Assembly (NCBI RefSeq): GCF_014201375.1
Contig: NZ_JACHDZ010000002.1
Location: 620,001-684,000 of the forward strand
Reading direction: 5' to 3'
Length of the DNA stretch: 64,000 nucleotides
From: Tunturiibacter empetritectus
GTDB lineage: Bacteria; Acidobacteriota; Terriglobia; Terriglobales; Acidobacteriaceae
Positions 18,605 through 26,629 of this stretch are shown one piece after another (position 1 is the first letter of the stretch; every line of letters begins with the position of its first letter). The position numbers and the translations under genes were made by a program. Under the pieces are notes generated by a model, which saw only the letters and a program-made list of their open reading frames with translations, ran no database searches and was not told the origin of the DNA.

Positions 18605-20599
18605 ATGATCTCGGAGCAAGTAGAAGCACCCTTCCGCATCGTCCGATTTGGCCTCTTCGAGGTCGATCTTGAAGCCTGCGAGCTTCGAAAGAAGGGCCTG
18701 CGCATTAAGCTTCAGGATCAACCGCTCCATATTTTAAGAGTGCTCATCGAGCGGCCCGGCGAGATCGTAAGCCGCGAAGAGCTGCGTCATCGACTCTGGC
18801 AGCCAGACACCTTCGTCGACTTCGACCACAGCCTCAACACCGCGATGATGCGGCTCAGAGAGGTTCTCGGCGACTCCTCCGAGAATCCCCGCTTCATCGA
18901 GACCGTCCCGCGGAAGGGATACCGGTTCGTCGCCCCGGTCCACCACGTCAGACCCGACACCGCAGCAGGTTCCGTCGTCACTCAGGACGTGAATCACGCT
19001 GGTCTTCCGCCGGGCAACGAATCGAAGGACCTCTATCCGATCGCCAGTGACGAGACCCCCGCTCCTGCCACCTGGGTCAGGAAAAACTTTCAGATCTCGT
19101 TGTTTCATGCGCTAGCTCTTGTCGTGGCTCTGGTTCTATTGACAGCGATCGTCTCGTCGATCTTCTTCAAACTCCGCTCCAACGGCATCTTTTCGAACGC
19201 CTCATCCAAGCCCATCACGTCTCTGGTCGTGCTACCGATGGAGAATCTCTCAGGTGATAAGAGCCAGGAGTACTTCGCCGACGGCATGACCGACGAGCTC
19301 ATCGCAAGCCTGGCAAGAATCAGTTCCATCAGGGTGCTCTCTCGAACAACGGCGATGGAGTACAAAGACTCGCATGAGTCGCTGGGAAAGATCGCACGTG
19401 ACCTCGGCGTCGATGCAGTCGTCGAAGGCACCGTTCTTCGCTCCGGCGATCGTGTCAGGATCACCGCAGAGCTCATTCAAGTCTCCACCGATAGGCATCT
19501 CTGGGCCGACACCTACGAGAGCCCCCTCGATGACGTGCTCACCCTGCAAAACCGCGTAGCTTCGGCAATCGTGGATCAGATCCGCATCCAACTCACCTCG
19601 CAGGATAAGACTCGCCTCGCCAGCCGGCGTCTCGTCAAGCCCGACGCGTATGAAGACTTCCTGAAAGGATTGTTCTACTGGAACAAGCGATCCAGGGAAG
19701 ATCTCCTCAAAGCCATCGACTACTTTCAATCGGCCACCGTCAAAGACCCGCAGTACGCCCTGGCCTACGCTGGTCTGGCCGATTGCTATGGCATTCTCGG
19801 CGCAGCCATCGTAGGCACTGTTCCCACGATTGACGTCGCACCCAAGGCTGAAGCCGCTGCCATGAAGGCCGTCGAGCTCGACGACTCTCTCGCCGAGACC
19901 CAGACCGCCCTCGCAACCGTCCAGTTCAACTACAAGTGGGACTGGAAGGCCGCCGAAAGAGGCTTTCGCAGGGCCATCGAGTTGAACCCCAACTACGCGA
20001 CCGCTCATCAGCGATACTCCCTCTACCTCACCGCAATGGGACGCCGCAGCGAAAGCCTGCAGGAGATGGAGCGCGCCCGCTCCCTTGACCCGCTCTCCGT
20101 CAGTATGAACTTCAGCCTCGGATGGCGACTCTACATGGCGCGTGAGTACGATCGAGCCCTCGTGCAGTTGAACGATGCCATCGAAATGGATCCATCCTTC
20201 GTCCTTCCCCATATCGTGCTTGGACAGACCTACGAGCAGATGGGAGACTACACGAAGGCGATCGCCGAGCTGGAGAAGACTGCAATCATGTCGCACCGGA
20301 GCACCCCGGTCATCGCAGCTCTCGGGCATGTCTACGCCGTCGCAGGCAGACCCGCTGAAGCTCATAAGATTCTCGAGGAGCTCCAGTCCGAGTCACGCAC
20401 TGGCTACGTCTCTCCTTTTTACATCGCCCTCGTCTACGCAGGGTTGAAGGATGAGAGTCGCACCATGGAGTGGCTCGAGAGAGCCTACGCCGATCGCTCC
20501 AACAGCATGGTCTTCACCGACGTCGATCCCCGATTCGATAGCCTGAGAAGCAACCCGAAGTTTCAAAACCTTCTTCAGCGAATGAACTTCGTCAACTAA
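18605..20599 (+). CDS. CadC-like membrane regulator: winged helix, TolB-like domain, TPR repeats
   Basis: 664 residues. Residues about 10-112 form an OmpR-type winged helix without a receiver (PGEIVSREELRHRLW, recognition helix near LNTAMMRLREVLGD, wing RKGYRF). A membrane helix at about 161-183 follows, then a TolB/FlgO-like domain (about 198-330: SLVVLPMENLSGDKSQEYFADGM split by family loops), and from about 345 a series of TPR repeats (for instance RGFRRAIELNPNYATAHQRY). This one-component architecture puts a DNA-binding domain in the cytoplasm and a sensing or protein-binding part outside. It is very common and highly duplicated in Acidobacteriota; targets are unknown. It is divergent from a TonB-dependent receptor. 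Confidence 0.9.
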   Translation: MISEQVEAPFRIVRFGLFEVDLEACELRKKGLRIKLQDQPLHILRVLIERPGEIVSREELRHRLWQPDTFVDFDHSLNTAMMRLREVLGDSSENPRFIETVPRKGYRFVAPVHHVRPDTAAGSVVTQDVNHAGLPPGNESKDLYPIASDETPAPATWVRKNFQISLFHALALVVALVLLTAIVSSIFFKLRSNGIFSNASSKPITSLVVLPMENLSGDKSQEYFADGMTDELIASLARISSIRVLSRTTAMEYKDSHESLGKIARDLGVDAVVEGTVLRSGDRVRITAELIQVSTDRHLWADTYESPLDDVLTLQNRVASAIVDQIRIQLTSQDKTRLASRRLVKPDAYEDFLKGLFYWNKRSREDLLKAIDYFQSATVKDPQYALAYAGLADCYGILGAAIVGTVPTIDVAPKAEAAAMKAVELDDSLAETQTALATVQFNYKWDWKAAERGFRRAIELNPNYATAHQRYSLYLTAMGRRSESLQEMERARSLDPLSVSMNFSLGWRLYMAREYDRALVQLNDAIEMDPSFVLPHIVLGQTYEQMGDYTKAIAELEKTAIMSHRSTPVIAALGHVYAVAGRPAEAHKILEELQSESRTGYVSPFYIALVYAGLKDESRTMEWLERAYADRSNSMVFTDVDPRFDSLRSNPKFQNLLQRMNFVN

Positions 20600-20652
20600 C
20601 CATCTTCACGAACCCTAAACCTCGTCACGGACTAGCTGACTCGCTCCTGCCC

Positions 20653-21969
20653 CTAAAGCTTCGGAGACGGCAGTACCGTCGAGTTGCGTGGAGTCGTCTG
20701 CAATACCAGGCGAGTATCGCGAGCGAAAGTTACGTCCCGTCCGCGCTTGATCCACCGCTCATAGATCGAAATCGCCGCTCCATAGTAGCCGATCCCTGCA
20801 GCGACATTTCGCTGCTGCAAAGCCGTTCCGATGATAAAGCCGATAACGCCAAGGCTGTTGGAGGCAACTGCGTCTTTGCCAAATCCGCCGCCCGCTCCCT
20901 GGCCTTTGTCTACATCGAGTGGCCGCGCAGCCAGCACCAGCAGCGTGAAGGGAACCAGAAGTTTATCCTGCGGCTTTGGCTTCACCTGTCCCTCTGAATC
21001 GAGCGCAAGCTTGTCCGGTGCGGCCGAATCGGCTCCGGTAAGCGACGCCTGAACATTTTGCGTCACGCCGGTCGGAAGAATCAGCTTCTTAAAGTCGAAG
21101 TGTAGCGTTCCGCTGCGACCGAAGCTGCGGGCAGGCTTCGCCTCGGTCACCGCTCCGACGATGGTGGCGCCTTCGGGCACGGCGATCGTGTGGTCCGGGT
21201 TGTAGATAGGTTCCGCCACCGTAGCCTTGATCGCCTCACCGGACTTCGAGGTAGCAGAGCTCAGCGGGTCCCTGAGATAAGCCTGGATGATCCACGTCTT
21301 GCTGTCCGTCTCTGGCGGCGCAGGGGGCACCGCGACGGGCTGCGCCTTTGCCACCACGTCCACAACCGTCTGCGAAAGAGACAGTGGCTCGGAGCTTTCA
21401 ACCGTCCAGGCCGTCTTCTTTTCAATCCGCTGAGGGTGATACGGAAGCTGCGTATAAAGAAACTGCTTTAGGCGGTCGCCCTTCTCCGGCCCCGTCACAA
21501 TCGCAAGCTTGTCCTTCAGAATCTGGACACCATTGTCCCACTGCTGATGGACGAAGCCCCCTTTACGTGGCGGCGGCGCAACCAGACGATAGATCGGCGC
21601 ACCATCGGTGGCGACACCGGTCACAAGAGGGACCGTCGTCCCATCCGCCAGCGTGACGCTCGTAAAGCGAACCACAGGAGTTCGAAACGGAGTAAAGTCT
21701 CCACGAAGCCGAGCGCTAACCCGGCGCGAGTGGTTCGCGTGCAGACTTACGACAGTACCGGAGACAACGGTCTTTGCTGGAAGTACCTCGGTGTTGTCAA
21801 CATAAATCGGGTAGATTAGCTCTGCGCTTATCGCCTGGCCGACCCGCATGGGAAGATGATCTTCAATCTGGACCGGGAAGGGTGTACCTGCGGGAACGGT
21901 AAAGCTTTGAGCTGTGCAGATACTGGCGAAAAACGCCATGGAACACAAGGGGAGTCTTCGCAAATCCAT
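20653..21969 (-). CDS. conserved acidobacterial secreted protein, function unknown
   Basis: 438 residues with a signal peptide (MDLRRLPLCSMAFFASICTAQS). The mature part starts with a beta-rich segment (FTVPAGTPFPVQIEDHLPM) and has two similar modules, both with 'set a value / provide a default' strands such as VLPAKTVVSGTVVSL and AVPEGATIVGAVTEA, resembling the Ig- or TrbI/VirB10-like beta domains of other acidobacterial envelope proteins. A central Pro-rich linker (about 215-225) separates them and a glycine-rich segment near residue 360-385 (GQGAGGGFGKDAVA) could be membrane-interacting. I do not recognise a function. A tandem CTTAAK box 22 bases upstream places it in the presumed response-regulator regulon. 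Confidence 0.75.
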   Translation of the reverse strand: MDLRRLPLCSMAFFASICTAQSFTVPAGTPFPVQIEDHLPMRVGQAISAELIYPIYVDNTEVLPAKTVVSGTVVSLHANHSRRVSARLRGDFTPFRTPVVRFTSVTLADGTTVPLVTGVATDGAPIYRLVAPPPRKGGFVHQQWDNGVQILKDKLAIVTGPEKGDRLKQFLYTQLPYHPQRIEKKTAWTVESSEPLSLSQTVVDVVAKAQPVAVPPAPPETDSKTWIIQAYLRDPLSSATSKSGEAIKATVAEPIYNPDHTIAVPEGATIVGAVTEAKPARSFGRSGTLHFDFKKLILPTGVTQNVQASLTGADSAAPDKLALDSEGQVKPKPQDKLLVPFTLLVLAARPLDVDKGQGAGGGFGKDAVASNSLGVIGFIIGTALQQRNVAAGIGYYGAAISIYERWIKRGRDVTFARDTRLVLQTTPRNSTVLPSPKL

Positions 21970-21990
21970 ACTCCATGATGAACTTCGAAA

Positions 21991-22007
21991 CTTAACTGAA
22001 CATTAAG
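21991..22007. promoter_or_regulatory. tandem CTTAAK-type box before the secreted-protein gene
   Basis: Coding-strand reading CTTAAT-GTTCA-GTTAAG (plus strand CTTAAC-TGAAC-ATTAAG); half-sites 11 bp apart, 22 bases before the start at 21969, the same distance as at the response regulator gene. Confidence 0.7.
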
Positions 22008-22096
22008 ACGTACGGATCGCAAAGACGTTGGGGTCAAAGAGACGTGGGATCAAAGGCGCAGCCAGGGCTCCTCAAATTGTCCGCAGTGATTCCAAC

Positions 22097-22113
22097 CTTC
22101 ATGCCCATTTAAG
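22097..22113. promoter_or_regulatory. weaker tandem CTTAAK-type box before the PepSY-like gene
   Basis: CTTCAT-GCCCA-TTTAAG on the coding strand: the second half-site is intact and the first has one mismatch; 11-bp spacing is kept. It ends 50 bases before the ATG at 22163. Confidence 0.55.
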
Positions 22114-22162
22114 AATTGGGTGGCATCCTGTCTGTGGTCTTCGAAGACCGCAGGAGCAAGCC

Positions 22163-22630
22163 ATGAAAAAAGATCTGTCACTCTTGACCACCGCGCTTCT
22201 GATAAGCAGCTCCTCCTTGGTCGGGTTTGGACAGGAGAAAACGTTGAGCCGCTCGCAGCTTCCACCCGCCGTCGAGAAGACCGTTCAGATCCACTCCCAG
22301 GGAGCCACCATCAAAAGATTCGTGACGGAACGGGAAAACGGAAAGACAGTCTACGAAGCCGAGATGATGGTGGACGGCCACACAAAAGACATCCAGATCG
22401 CAAAGGATGGAACTCTCAACGAGATCGAAGAAGAAGTCGCCATAGACTCTCTTCCTCCCGAAGTTCAAGCAGCATTGCGAAAAAAAGCAGCAGGTGCAGA
22501 CATCACCAAGGTGGAATCCTTAACCAAACAAGGCACACTCGTCGCCTACGAAGCAGCAACCCTGAAGAGACATCAAAAAAGCGAAGTTCAAGTCGGCCCG
22601 ACAGGAAAGCGACTCGTCCATCCTGAATAA
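22163..22630 (+). CDS. secreted PepSY-like small protein
   Basis: 155 residues from ATG 22163, chosen because AGGAG at 22152-22156 precedes it at six bases and a signal peptide begins there (MKKDLSLLTTALLISSSSLVGFGQ); the longer frame from 22028 lacks a ribosome-binding site. The mature part has two tandem helix-beta units: LPPAVEKTVQIHSQGATIKRF followed by the strands VYEAEMMVDGHTKDIQIA, then LPPEVQAALRKKAAGADITKV followed by VAYEAATLKRH. This duplication is typical of PepSY/BLIP-like periplasmic domains, which have been linked to protease inhibition or metal-stress responses. It carries a CTTAAK-type box, so it probably belongs to the same regulon as the efflux pump. Confidence 0.78.
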   Translation: MKKDLSLLTTALLISSSSLVGFGQEKTLSRSQLPPAVEKTVQIHSQGATIKRFVTERENGKTVYEAEMMVDGHTKDIQIAKDGTLNEIEEEVAIDSLPPEVQAALRKKAAGADITKVESLTKQGTLVAYEAATLKRHQKSEVQVGPTGKRLVHPE

Positions 22631-22672
22631 CCCACTCAAGTGAGTGTCCCTGGGAGTGACAACAAACACGCT

Positions 22673-23518
22673 CTACTTTAGAAGAAGAGCCACCGCTTGC
22701 GAGAGGGAGATGTCCAAAGGTAGCGGCTGAAAGTCACGATGGATTGAATGCTGACGTCGGCCTATCGTTTTAAAAAAGGCGATGCGTCCGTCGATCTTAA
22801 CGTCGAGCAGCGTAGTCTTCCAGACACCGGGCCCGACGAGATCGCGTGTAGTCGCGAAGTTCGTCCCCCGATGAATGGTGCCCAGCAAACCGTATCCAAA
22901 CGAAACGTCGTCGTCGAGGGCGCCGCTGAGTTGATGCAGTCTCCGGGATCGGCTGTCAGCGATCAGCGTTCCACTCATGCCATGGAGCGCCCGCTCCTCG
23001 AAGGTCTGCGGAACGTAGTTCGGGTTGGGCTTGTAGTTGATGCGAAGCCAGGTCCCCTCGCGACCGCCATCCTCGAACACGAAAGCCCGAGGCAGCAGAT
23101 CGATCATCTGCCGTGCGCGGTTCTCGTCGCTCTGCTGCTCCTGCCTGCTGTTGCGAAGAGAAGTCGGATCGGCCGCAATCGACCTGATCCGTGCGATCTC
23201 CTCCGCGCGCCGGCTGGCAGAGAGCGGATGACCATCCTCCGCAATCAGGTATCGCAGCCTCCCCTCCCAGATATCCGCGACACGTTCTGTCCACACATGG
23301 CCCTTCGTCCGGTCCGAGGTCTCGATCGAAGTGTAGAGAAACGGCGGCCGCTGCGAGGAAGCCTCTCGCTCTGCGCTGACAACCGACCTCACCACATTCG
23401 AAAGACTTTCGTTGCTCTGCGCCCGCAAGCTCGTGCCATAGAATCCCAGCCCAACACTCAGTACCGAGAAGAGAAAAGCCCGGTTGAGTCGATAAAGGGA
23501 GCCGCGGGCATCTGCCAT
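22673..23518 (-). CDS. conserved secreted protein, function unknown
   Basis: 281 residues with a signal peptide (about 1-33, FLFSVLSVGLGFYGTSLRAQ). The mature region has a beta-rich pattern with FLYTSIETSDRTKGHVWTE, LRYLIAEDGHPLSASR, FEERALHGMSGTLIADS and RRLHQLSGALDDDVSFGYG, compatible with the open beta-barrel fold of LolA/LppX-like outer-membrane lipoprotein-sorting relatives, though I cannot confirm it. The gene is convergent with the PepSY-like gene and divergent from a TonB-dependent receptor. A perfect tandem CTTAAK box lies 23 bases upstream. Confidence 0.72.
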   Translation of the reverse strand: MADARGSLYRLNRAFLFSVLSVGLGFYGTSLRAQSNESLSNVVRSVVSAEREASSQRPPFLYTSIETSDRTKGHVWTERVADIWEGRLRYLIAEDGHPLSASRRAEEIARIRSIAADPTSLRNSRQEQQSDENRARQMIDLLPRAFVFEDGGREGTWLRINYKPNPNYVPQTFEERALHGMSGTLIADSRSRRLHQLSGALDDDVSFGYGLLGTIHRGTNFATTRDLVGPGVWKTTLLDVKIDGRIAFFKTIGRRQHSIHRDFQPLPLDISLSQAVALLLK

Positions 23519-23541
23519 GAAGAAGAGCTTACAAATCGGGG

Positions 23542-23558
23542 ATTAAGTGGACCTTAAG
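23542..23558. promoter_or_regulatory. perfect tandem CTTAAK box before the minus-strand secreted gene
   Basis: Coding-strand reading CTTAAG-GTCCA-CTTAAT, both half-sites matching CTTAAK with a 5-base gap. It ends 23 bases before the ATG of the 22673-23518 gene. This is the best match in the window. Confidence 0.75.
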
Positions 23559-23607
23559 AAAAGCTCTGACGTCCTCGAACTCACCTCAAGAAACCCGTTC
23601 AGCAATC

Positions 23608-23624
23608 CTTAAGGTCCACTCACT
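23608..23624. promoter_or_regulatory. half-conserved CTTAAK-type box before the receptor gene
   Basis: CTTAAG-GTCCA-CTCACT on the plus strand: the first half and the gap sequence GTCCA are the same as in the box at 23542 read in the opposite direction, while the second half has decayed. The two sites face outwards between divergent genes. It ends 11 bases before the ATG at 23636. Confidence 0.5.
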
Positions 23625-23635
23625 AACATAGAGAG

Positions 23636-26200
23636 ATGTCGCCGCGTCATCTGCTCGTTTTTCTGCTGCTCACGCTCTCCTGCTCTTCCTTTGCGCAGAC
23701 TCTGCTCTCTGTCCGCGGTTCTATCCTCGATCCCACAGGCGCAGCCATCCCCGGCGCCGCCGTGCAACTCGAAACCACCTCTGGCACTCTCGCCGCCCAA
23801 TCCACATCCGACGACCGAGGAAACTTCACCCTCAGCAACCTCTCCCCCGGCACCTACTCCCTCAGCGTCCCCGCCTACTCCGGCTTCGCCCCACACGCCG
23901 CCCCGCTCCACATCACCACCAGCATCTCCAACGTAAAGATCACCCTCTTTACCCAGTCCGTCAATCAGGAGGTCAACGTTGGCGACACCGACCAGTCCCT
24001 CTCCACCGACCCCTCCGCCAACAAAGACACCGTCGCAGTCTCGGGCGACGACCTCCGCAAACTCCCCGTCTTCGATCAGGACATCGTCGCCACCCTCACT
24101 CCCTTCCTCGACTCCTCCGCAGGCTCCTCCGGCGGCACCACCATCATCGTCGACGGCGTCGAGATGAAGTCCGTCGGCGTCTCTGCCTCCGCCATCCAGG
24201 AGGTCCGCATCAACAACGACCCCTACTCCGCCGAGTTCACCCGCCCCGGTCGCGGCCGCATCGAGATCACCACCAAGCCCGGCTCCCCCACCTTTCACGG
24301 GGAGGCCAACTTCATCTTTCGCGACGCCGTCTTCAACGCAAAAAATTACTTCTCTCCCGTCCGCCCGCCCGAGGCACGCCGCATCTACGAAGGCCACCTC
24401 GGCGGCCCCATCGGACGCGGAGGACACACCAGCTTCATCGCCTCCGCTTCCTACCGCCAGCAGAACACCGCCTCCGTCGTCAACGCCATCGGCCCCAGTG
24501 GCCCCATCAGCGAGAACGTCCTCACCCCCAACCGCAACTCGCAGTACTCCATGCGCCTCACCCACGACTTCTCCCCCGCCCATCGCCTCTCCATCGGCTA
24601 CAACTTCGAGAGCTCCTCCAGCACCAACGCCGGCGTCGGCGGCATCACCCTCCCCGAGGCCGGCTACAACCTCAACTCCCGCGAAGACGACGCCATCTTC
24701 AACGATCGCCTTATCCTCACTCCCAATCTCATCAACCAGCTCCTCGTCACCTTCGAAAAGGATGAGGACGTCACCAAATCCGTCACCGACGCCCCATCCC
24801 TCCAGGTCAGCGGCTCCTTCATCGGCGGCGGCGCGCAGGCCGACATCGCCCGCACCGAAAACACCATCCACGTCAACGAAATCCTCACCTGGAGCCACGG
24901 CAGGCACTACGTCCGCGTTGGCGTGCAACTTCCGCAGTTCAGCCGCCGCGCCGTCGACGACCACACCAACCGCCTCGGCACCGCAAAATTCGCCTCCCTC
25001 GACAACTACGCCGCCAACACGCCCTACGTCTTCACCGCGCAGCAGGGCATCGGCCGCGGCCTCTACTGGATCAACGAGCTCGGCTCCTTCATTCAGGATC
25101 AGGTCAAACTCACGCCCCATCTCCAGGCCTCACTCGGCCTCCGCTACGACTGGCAGACCTTCCTCCACGACAACAACAACCTTTCCCCGCGCCTCTCCCT
25201 CGCCTACGCCCCCGGCAAAGGCAAGACCATCTTCCGCACCGGCACAGGCATCTTCTACGACCGCACCGGCGGCGACTTTCCCTCCACCGTCGTCCTCCAC
25301 AACGGCGTCGTCCTCCACTCCATCCAGATCCAGAATCCCACCTACCCCATCCCGCCCGGCTTCGACTACAGCACCATCCCCACCAACCTCGTCCGCTTCG
25401 CCCCCCACGGCCGCACGCCCTACGCCATCCAGTACAGCTTCGGCGTCGAACGCCAGATCCACAAGTCCGTCACCCTCACCGCAGCCTATCGTGGCCAGGT
25501 CGGAGTAAAGTCCTTCCGCTCCCGCGACGCCAACGCGCCAATCCTCCCGCCCGACCCCAACCTCTCCGCCAACTACCCGCGCCCCAATCTCAACTACGGC
25601 CAGATTCAGCAAGTCGAATCCGGCGGCCGCAATCTCCTCAACGCCCTTGACCTCTCCTTCCGCGGACAGGCCGGACGCTGGTTCTCCGGTCAGGCCCAGT
25701 ACACCCTCTCCCGCTTCGACAACAACACGGGAGGCATCAACGCCTTCCCGCAAAATCAGTACAACCCCAACGACGAGTGGGGTCGCGCCGATCTCGATCG
25801 TCGTCAGCGCTTCAACCTCGTAGGCAACATCAATCCCGACCACTGGCTCTCGCTCGGCGTCATCGCCACCCTCTACACCGGCACGCCCTACACCGAGACC
25901 ACCGGCAACGACAACTTCCACACCGGCCTCGGCAACGCCCGTCCCGCAGGCGTCGGACGCAACACCCTTCAGGCCGGCGGCGTCGCCTCGCTCGACCTCC
26001 TCTACGACCACGACTTCCGTCTCACCAAAGAAAAGGGAGACAAGGCCAAGTTTCTCTCTGCCGGCATCTCCGCCTTCAACGTCCTCAACCGCACCAACTA
26101 CACCAGCTACATCGGCTCTCTCAGCTCCTCACTCTTCGAGCACCCCACCGCCGCCCTCGCAGGCCGCCAGCTACAGTTCTCCCTCGGCTACCGTTTCTAA
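23636..26200 (+). CDS. TonB-dependent receptor with carboxypeptidase-regulatory domain
   Basis: 854 residues. Signal peptide (LLVFLLLTLSCSSFAQ) followed directly by a carboxypeptidase-regulatory-like domain (about 25-105: ILDPTGAAIPGAAVQLET ... LSNLSPGTYSLSVPAYSG), a plug region (about 110-220) with TTIIVDGVEMKSVGV and SAEFTRPGRGRIEITTKPG, and a barrel ending in FSLGYRF with a terminal Phe. It is shorter than the other Oar-like receptors here. Outer-membrane import; substrate unknown. Codon use is strongly biased to C in third positions, which creates long open antisense frames that are not genes. A half-conserved CTTAAK box upstream hints at shared control with the neighbouring secreted proteins. 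Confidence 0.92.
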   Translation: MSPRHLLVFLLLTLSCSSFAQTLLSVRGSILDPTGAAIPGAAVQLETTSGTLAAQSTSDDRGNFTLSNLSPGTYSLSVPAYSGFAPHAAPLHITTSISNVKITLFTQSVNQEVNVGDTDQSLSTDPSANKDTVAVSGDDLRKLPVFDQDIVATLTPFLDSSAGSSGGTTIIVDGVEMKSVGVSASAIQEVRINNDPYSAEFTRPGRGRIEITTKPGSPTFHGEANFIFRDAVFNAKNYFSPVRPPEARRIYEGHLGGPIGRGGHTSFIASASYRQQNTASVVNAIGPSGPISENVLTPNRNSQYSMRLTHDFSPAHRLSIGYNFESSSSTNAGVGGITLPEAGYNLNSREDDAIFNDRLILTPNLINQLLVTFEKDEDVTKSVTDAPSLQVSGSFIGGGAQADIARTENTIHVNEILTWSHGRHYVRVGVQLPQFSRRAVDDHTNRLGTAKFASLDNYAANTPYVFTAQQGIGRGLYWINELGSFIQDQVKLTPHLQASLGLRYDWQTFLHDNNNLSPRLSLAYAPGKGKTIFRTGTGIFYDRTGGDFPSTVVLHNGVVLHSIQIQNPTYPIPPGFDYSTIPTNLVRFAPHGRTPYAIQYSFGVERQIHKSVTLTAAYRGQVGVKSFRSRDANAPILPPDPNLSANYPRPNLNYGQIQQVESGGRNLLNALDLSFRGQAGRWFSGQAQYTLSRFDNNTGGINAFPQNQYNPNDEWGRADLDRRQRFNLVGNINPDHWLSLGVIATLYTGTPYTETTGNDNFHTGLGNARPAGVGRNTLQAGGVASLDLLYDHDFRLTKEKGDKAKFLSAGISAFNVLNRTNYTSYIGSLSSSLFEHPTAALAGRQLQFSLGYRF

Positions 26201-26204
26201 CCCA

Positions 26205-26320
26205 AAGCCCGCCGTTGCTGTTTCCGCTGCCGTTGCCACTGCCGCTGCCGTTGTCTGCCCTTTTGGTTGTCATCCCGTAGAGATCTGCTGTTGTCGTTGC
26301 CGTTGCCGTTGCTCGTTTTT
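26205..26320. repeat. low-complexity YTGCCG-type repeat with a shared 30-base block
   Basis: Degenerate units of TTGCCG/CTGCCG (26212-26260 and 26290-26312) surround a block reading GTTGTCATCCCGTAG-A-GATCTGC around 26265-26288. The same block recurs at 59142-59166 within a similar low-complexity stretch. Not protein-coding in my view. Confidence 0.6.
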
Positions 26321-26355
26321 TCCCGACCCAACCCCAACCCGCAACCACCAAATCA

Positions 26356-26422
26356 CGTCATCCTGAGTGAAGTTACTCACGGCATTTTGTGAGTAACGCA
26401 GTCGAAGGATCCCCGTATTTGC
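26356..26422. repeat. CGTCATC...CCCCGTATTTGC hairpin element, copy 1
   Basis: Starts with CGTCATCCTGAGTGAAG and ends with GCAGTCGAAGGATCCCCG followed by TATTTGC. The centre is a perfect 9-bp hairpin, GTTACTCAC (26372-26380) with GTGAGTAAC (26389-26397), and an outer ATCCT/AGGAT pairing is possible. It shares its ends, but not its stem sequence, with the element at 26560-26627. It runs into the TTGCAG tandem repeat. Confidence 0.7.
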
Positions 26423-26530
26423 AGTTGCAGTTGCAGTTGCAGTTGCAGTTGCAGTTGCAGTTGCAGTTGCAGTTGCAGTTGCAGTTGCAGTTGCAGTTGC
26501 CGTTGCCGTTGTTGTTGCCGCTGCCGCTGC
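26419..26530. repeat. hexanucleotide tandem repeat (TTGCAG)13 with degenerate tail
   Basis: Thirteen perfect TTGCAG units from 26419 to 26496, then TTGCCG, TTGCCG, TTGTTG, TTGCCG and CTGCCG variants to about 26530. The hexamer keeps reading frames open and gives meaningless dipeptide proteins (Gln-Leu on plus, Ala-Thr on minus). A length-variable site by slippage. Confidence 0.93.
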
Positions 26531-26559
26531 GTATCCTCTTTCCATCCACCCAAAAAACA

Positions 26560-26627
26560 CGTCATCTCGACCGGAGCAACGGACGGCCTCATCGTCTGTT
26601 GCGCAGTGGAGAGACCCCCGTATTTGC
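26560..26627. repeat. CGTCATC...CCCCGTATTTGC hairpin element, copy 2
   Basis: Starts with CGTCATCTCGACCGGAG and ends with GCAGTGGAGAGACCCCCG followed by TATTTGC. The stem GCAACGGACG (26576-26585) with CGTCTGTTGC (26593-26602) has 10 pairs including one G-T, unrelated in sequence to the stem of copy 1. The outer pairing has also changed together (TCTC/GAGA instead of ATCCT/AGGAT). It abuts the stop codon of the STAS gene and may act as its transcript end. Confidence 0.7.
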
Positions 26628-26629
26628 CT

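Noticed and set aside
23609..26011. Long Gly/Val/Asp-rich antisense frames opposite the receptor gene
   Set aside because: They arise from the C-rich third positions of the plus-strand receptor; composition is unlike a real protein and the sense gene has all family features.
26419..26530. CRISPR array
   Set aside because: Units are 6 bases in direct tandem without spacers.
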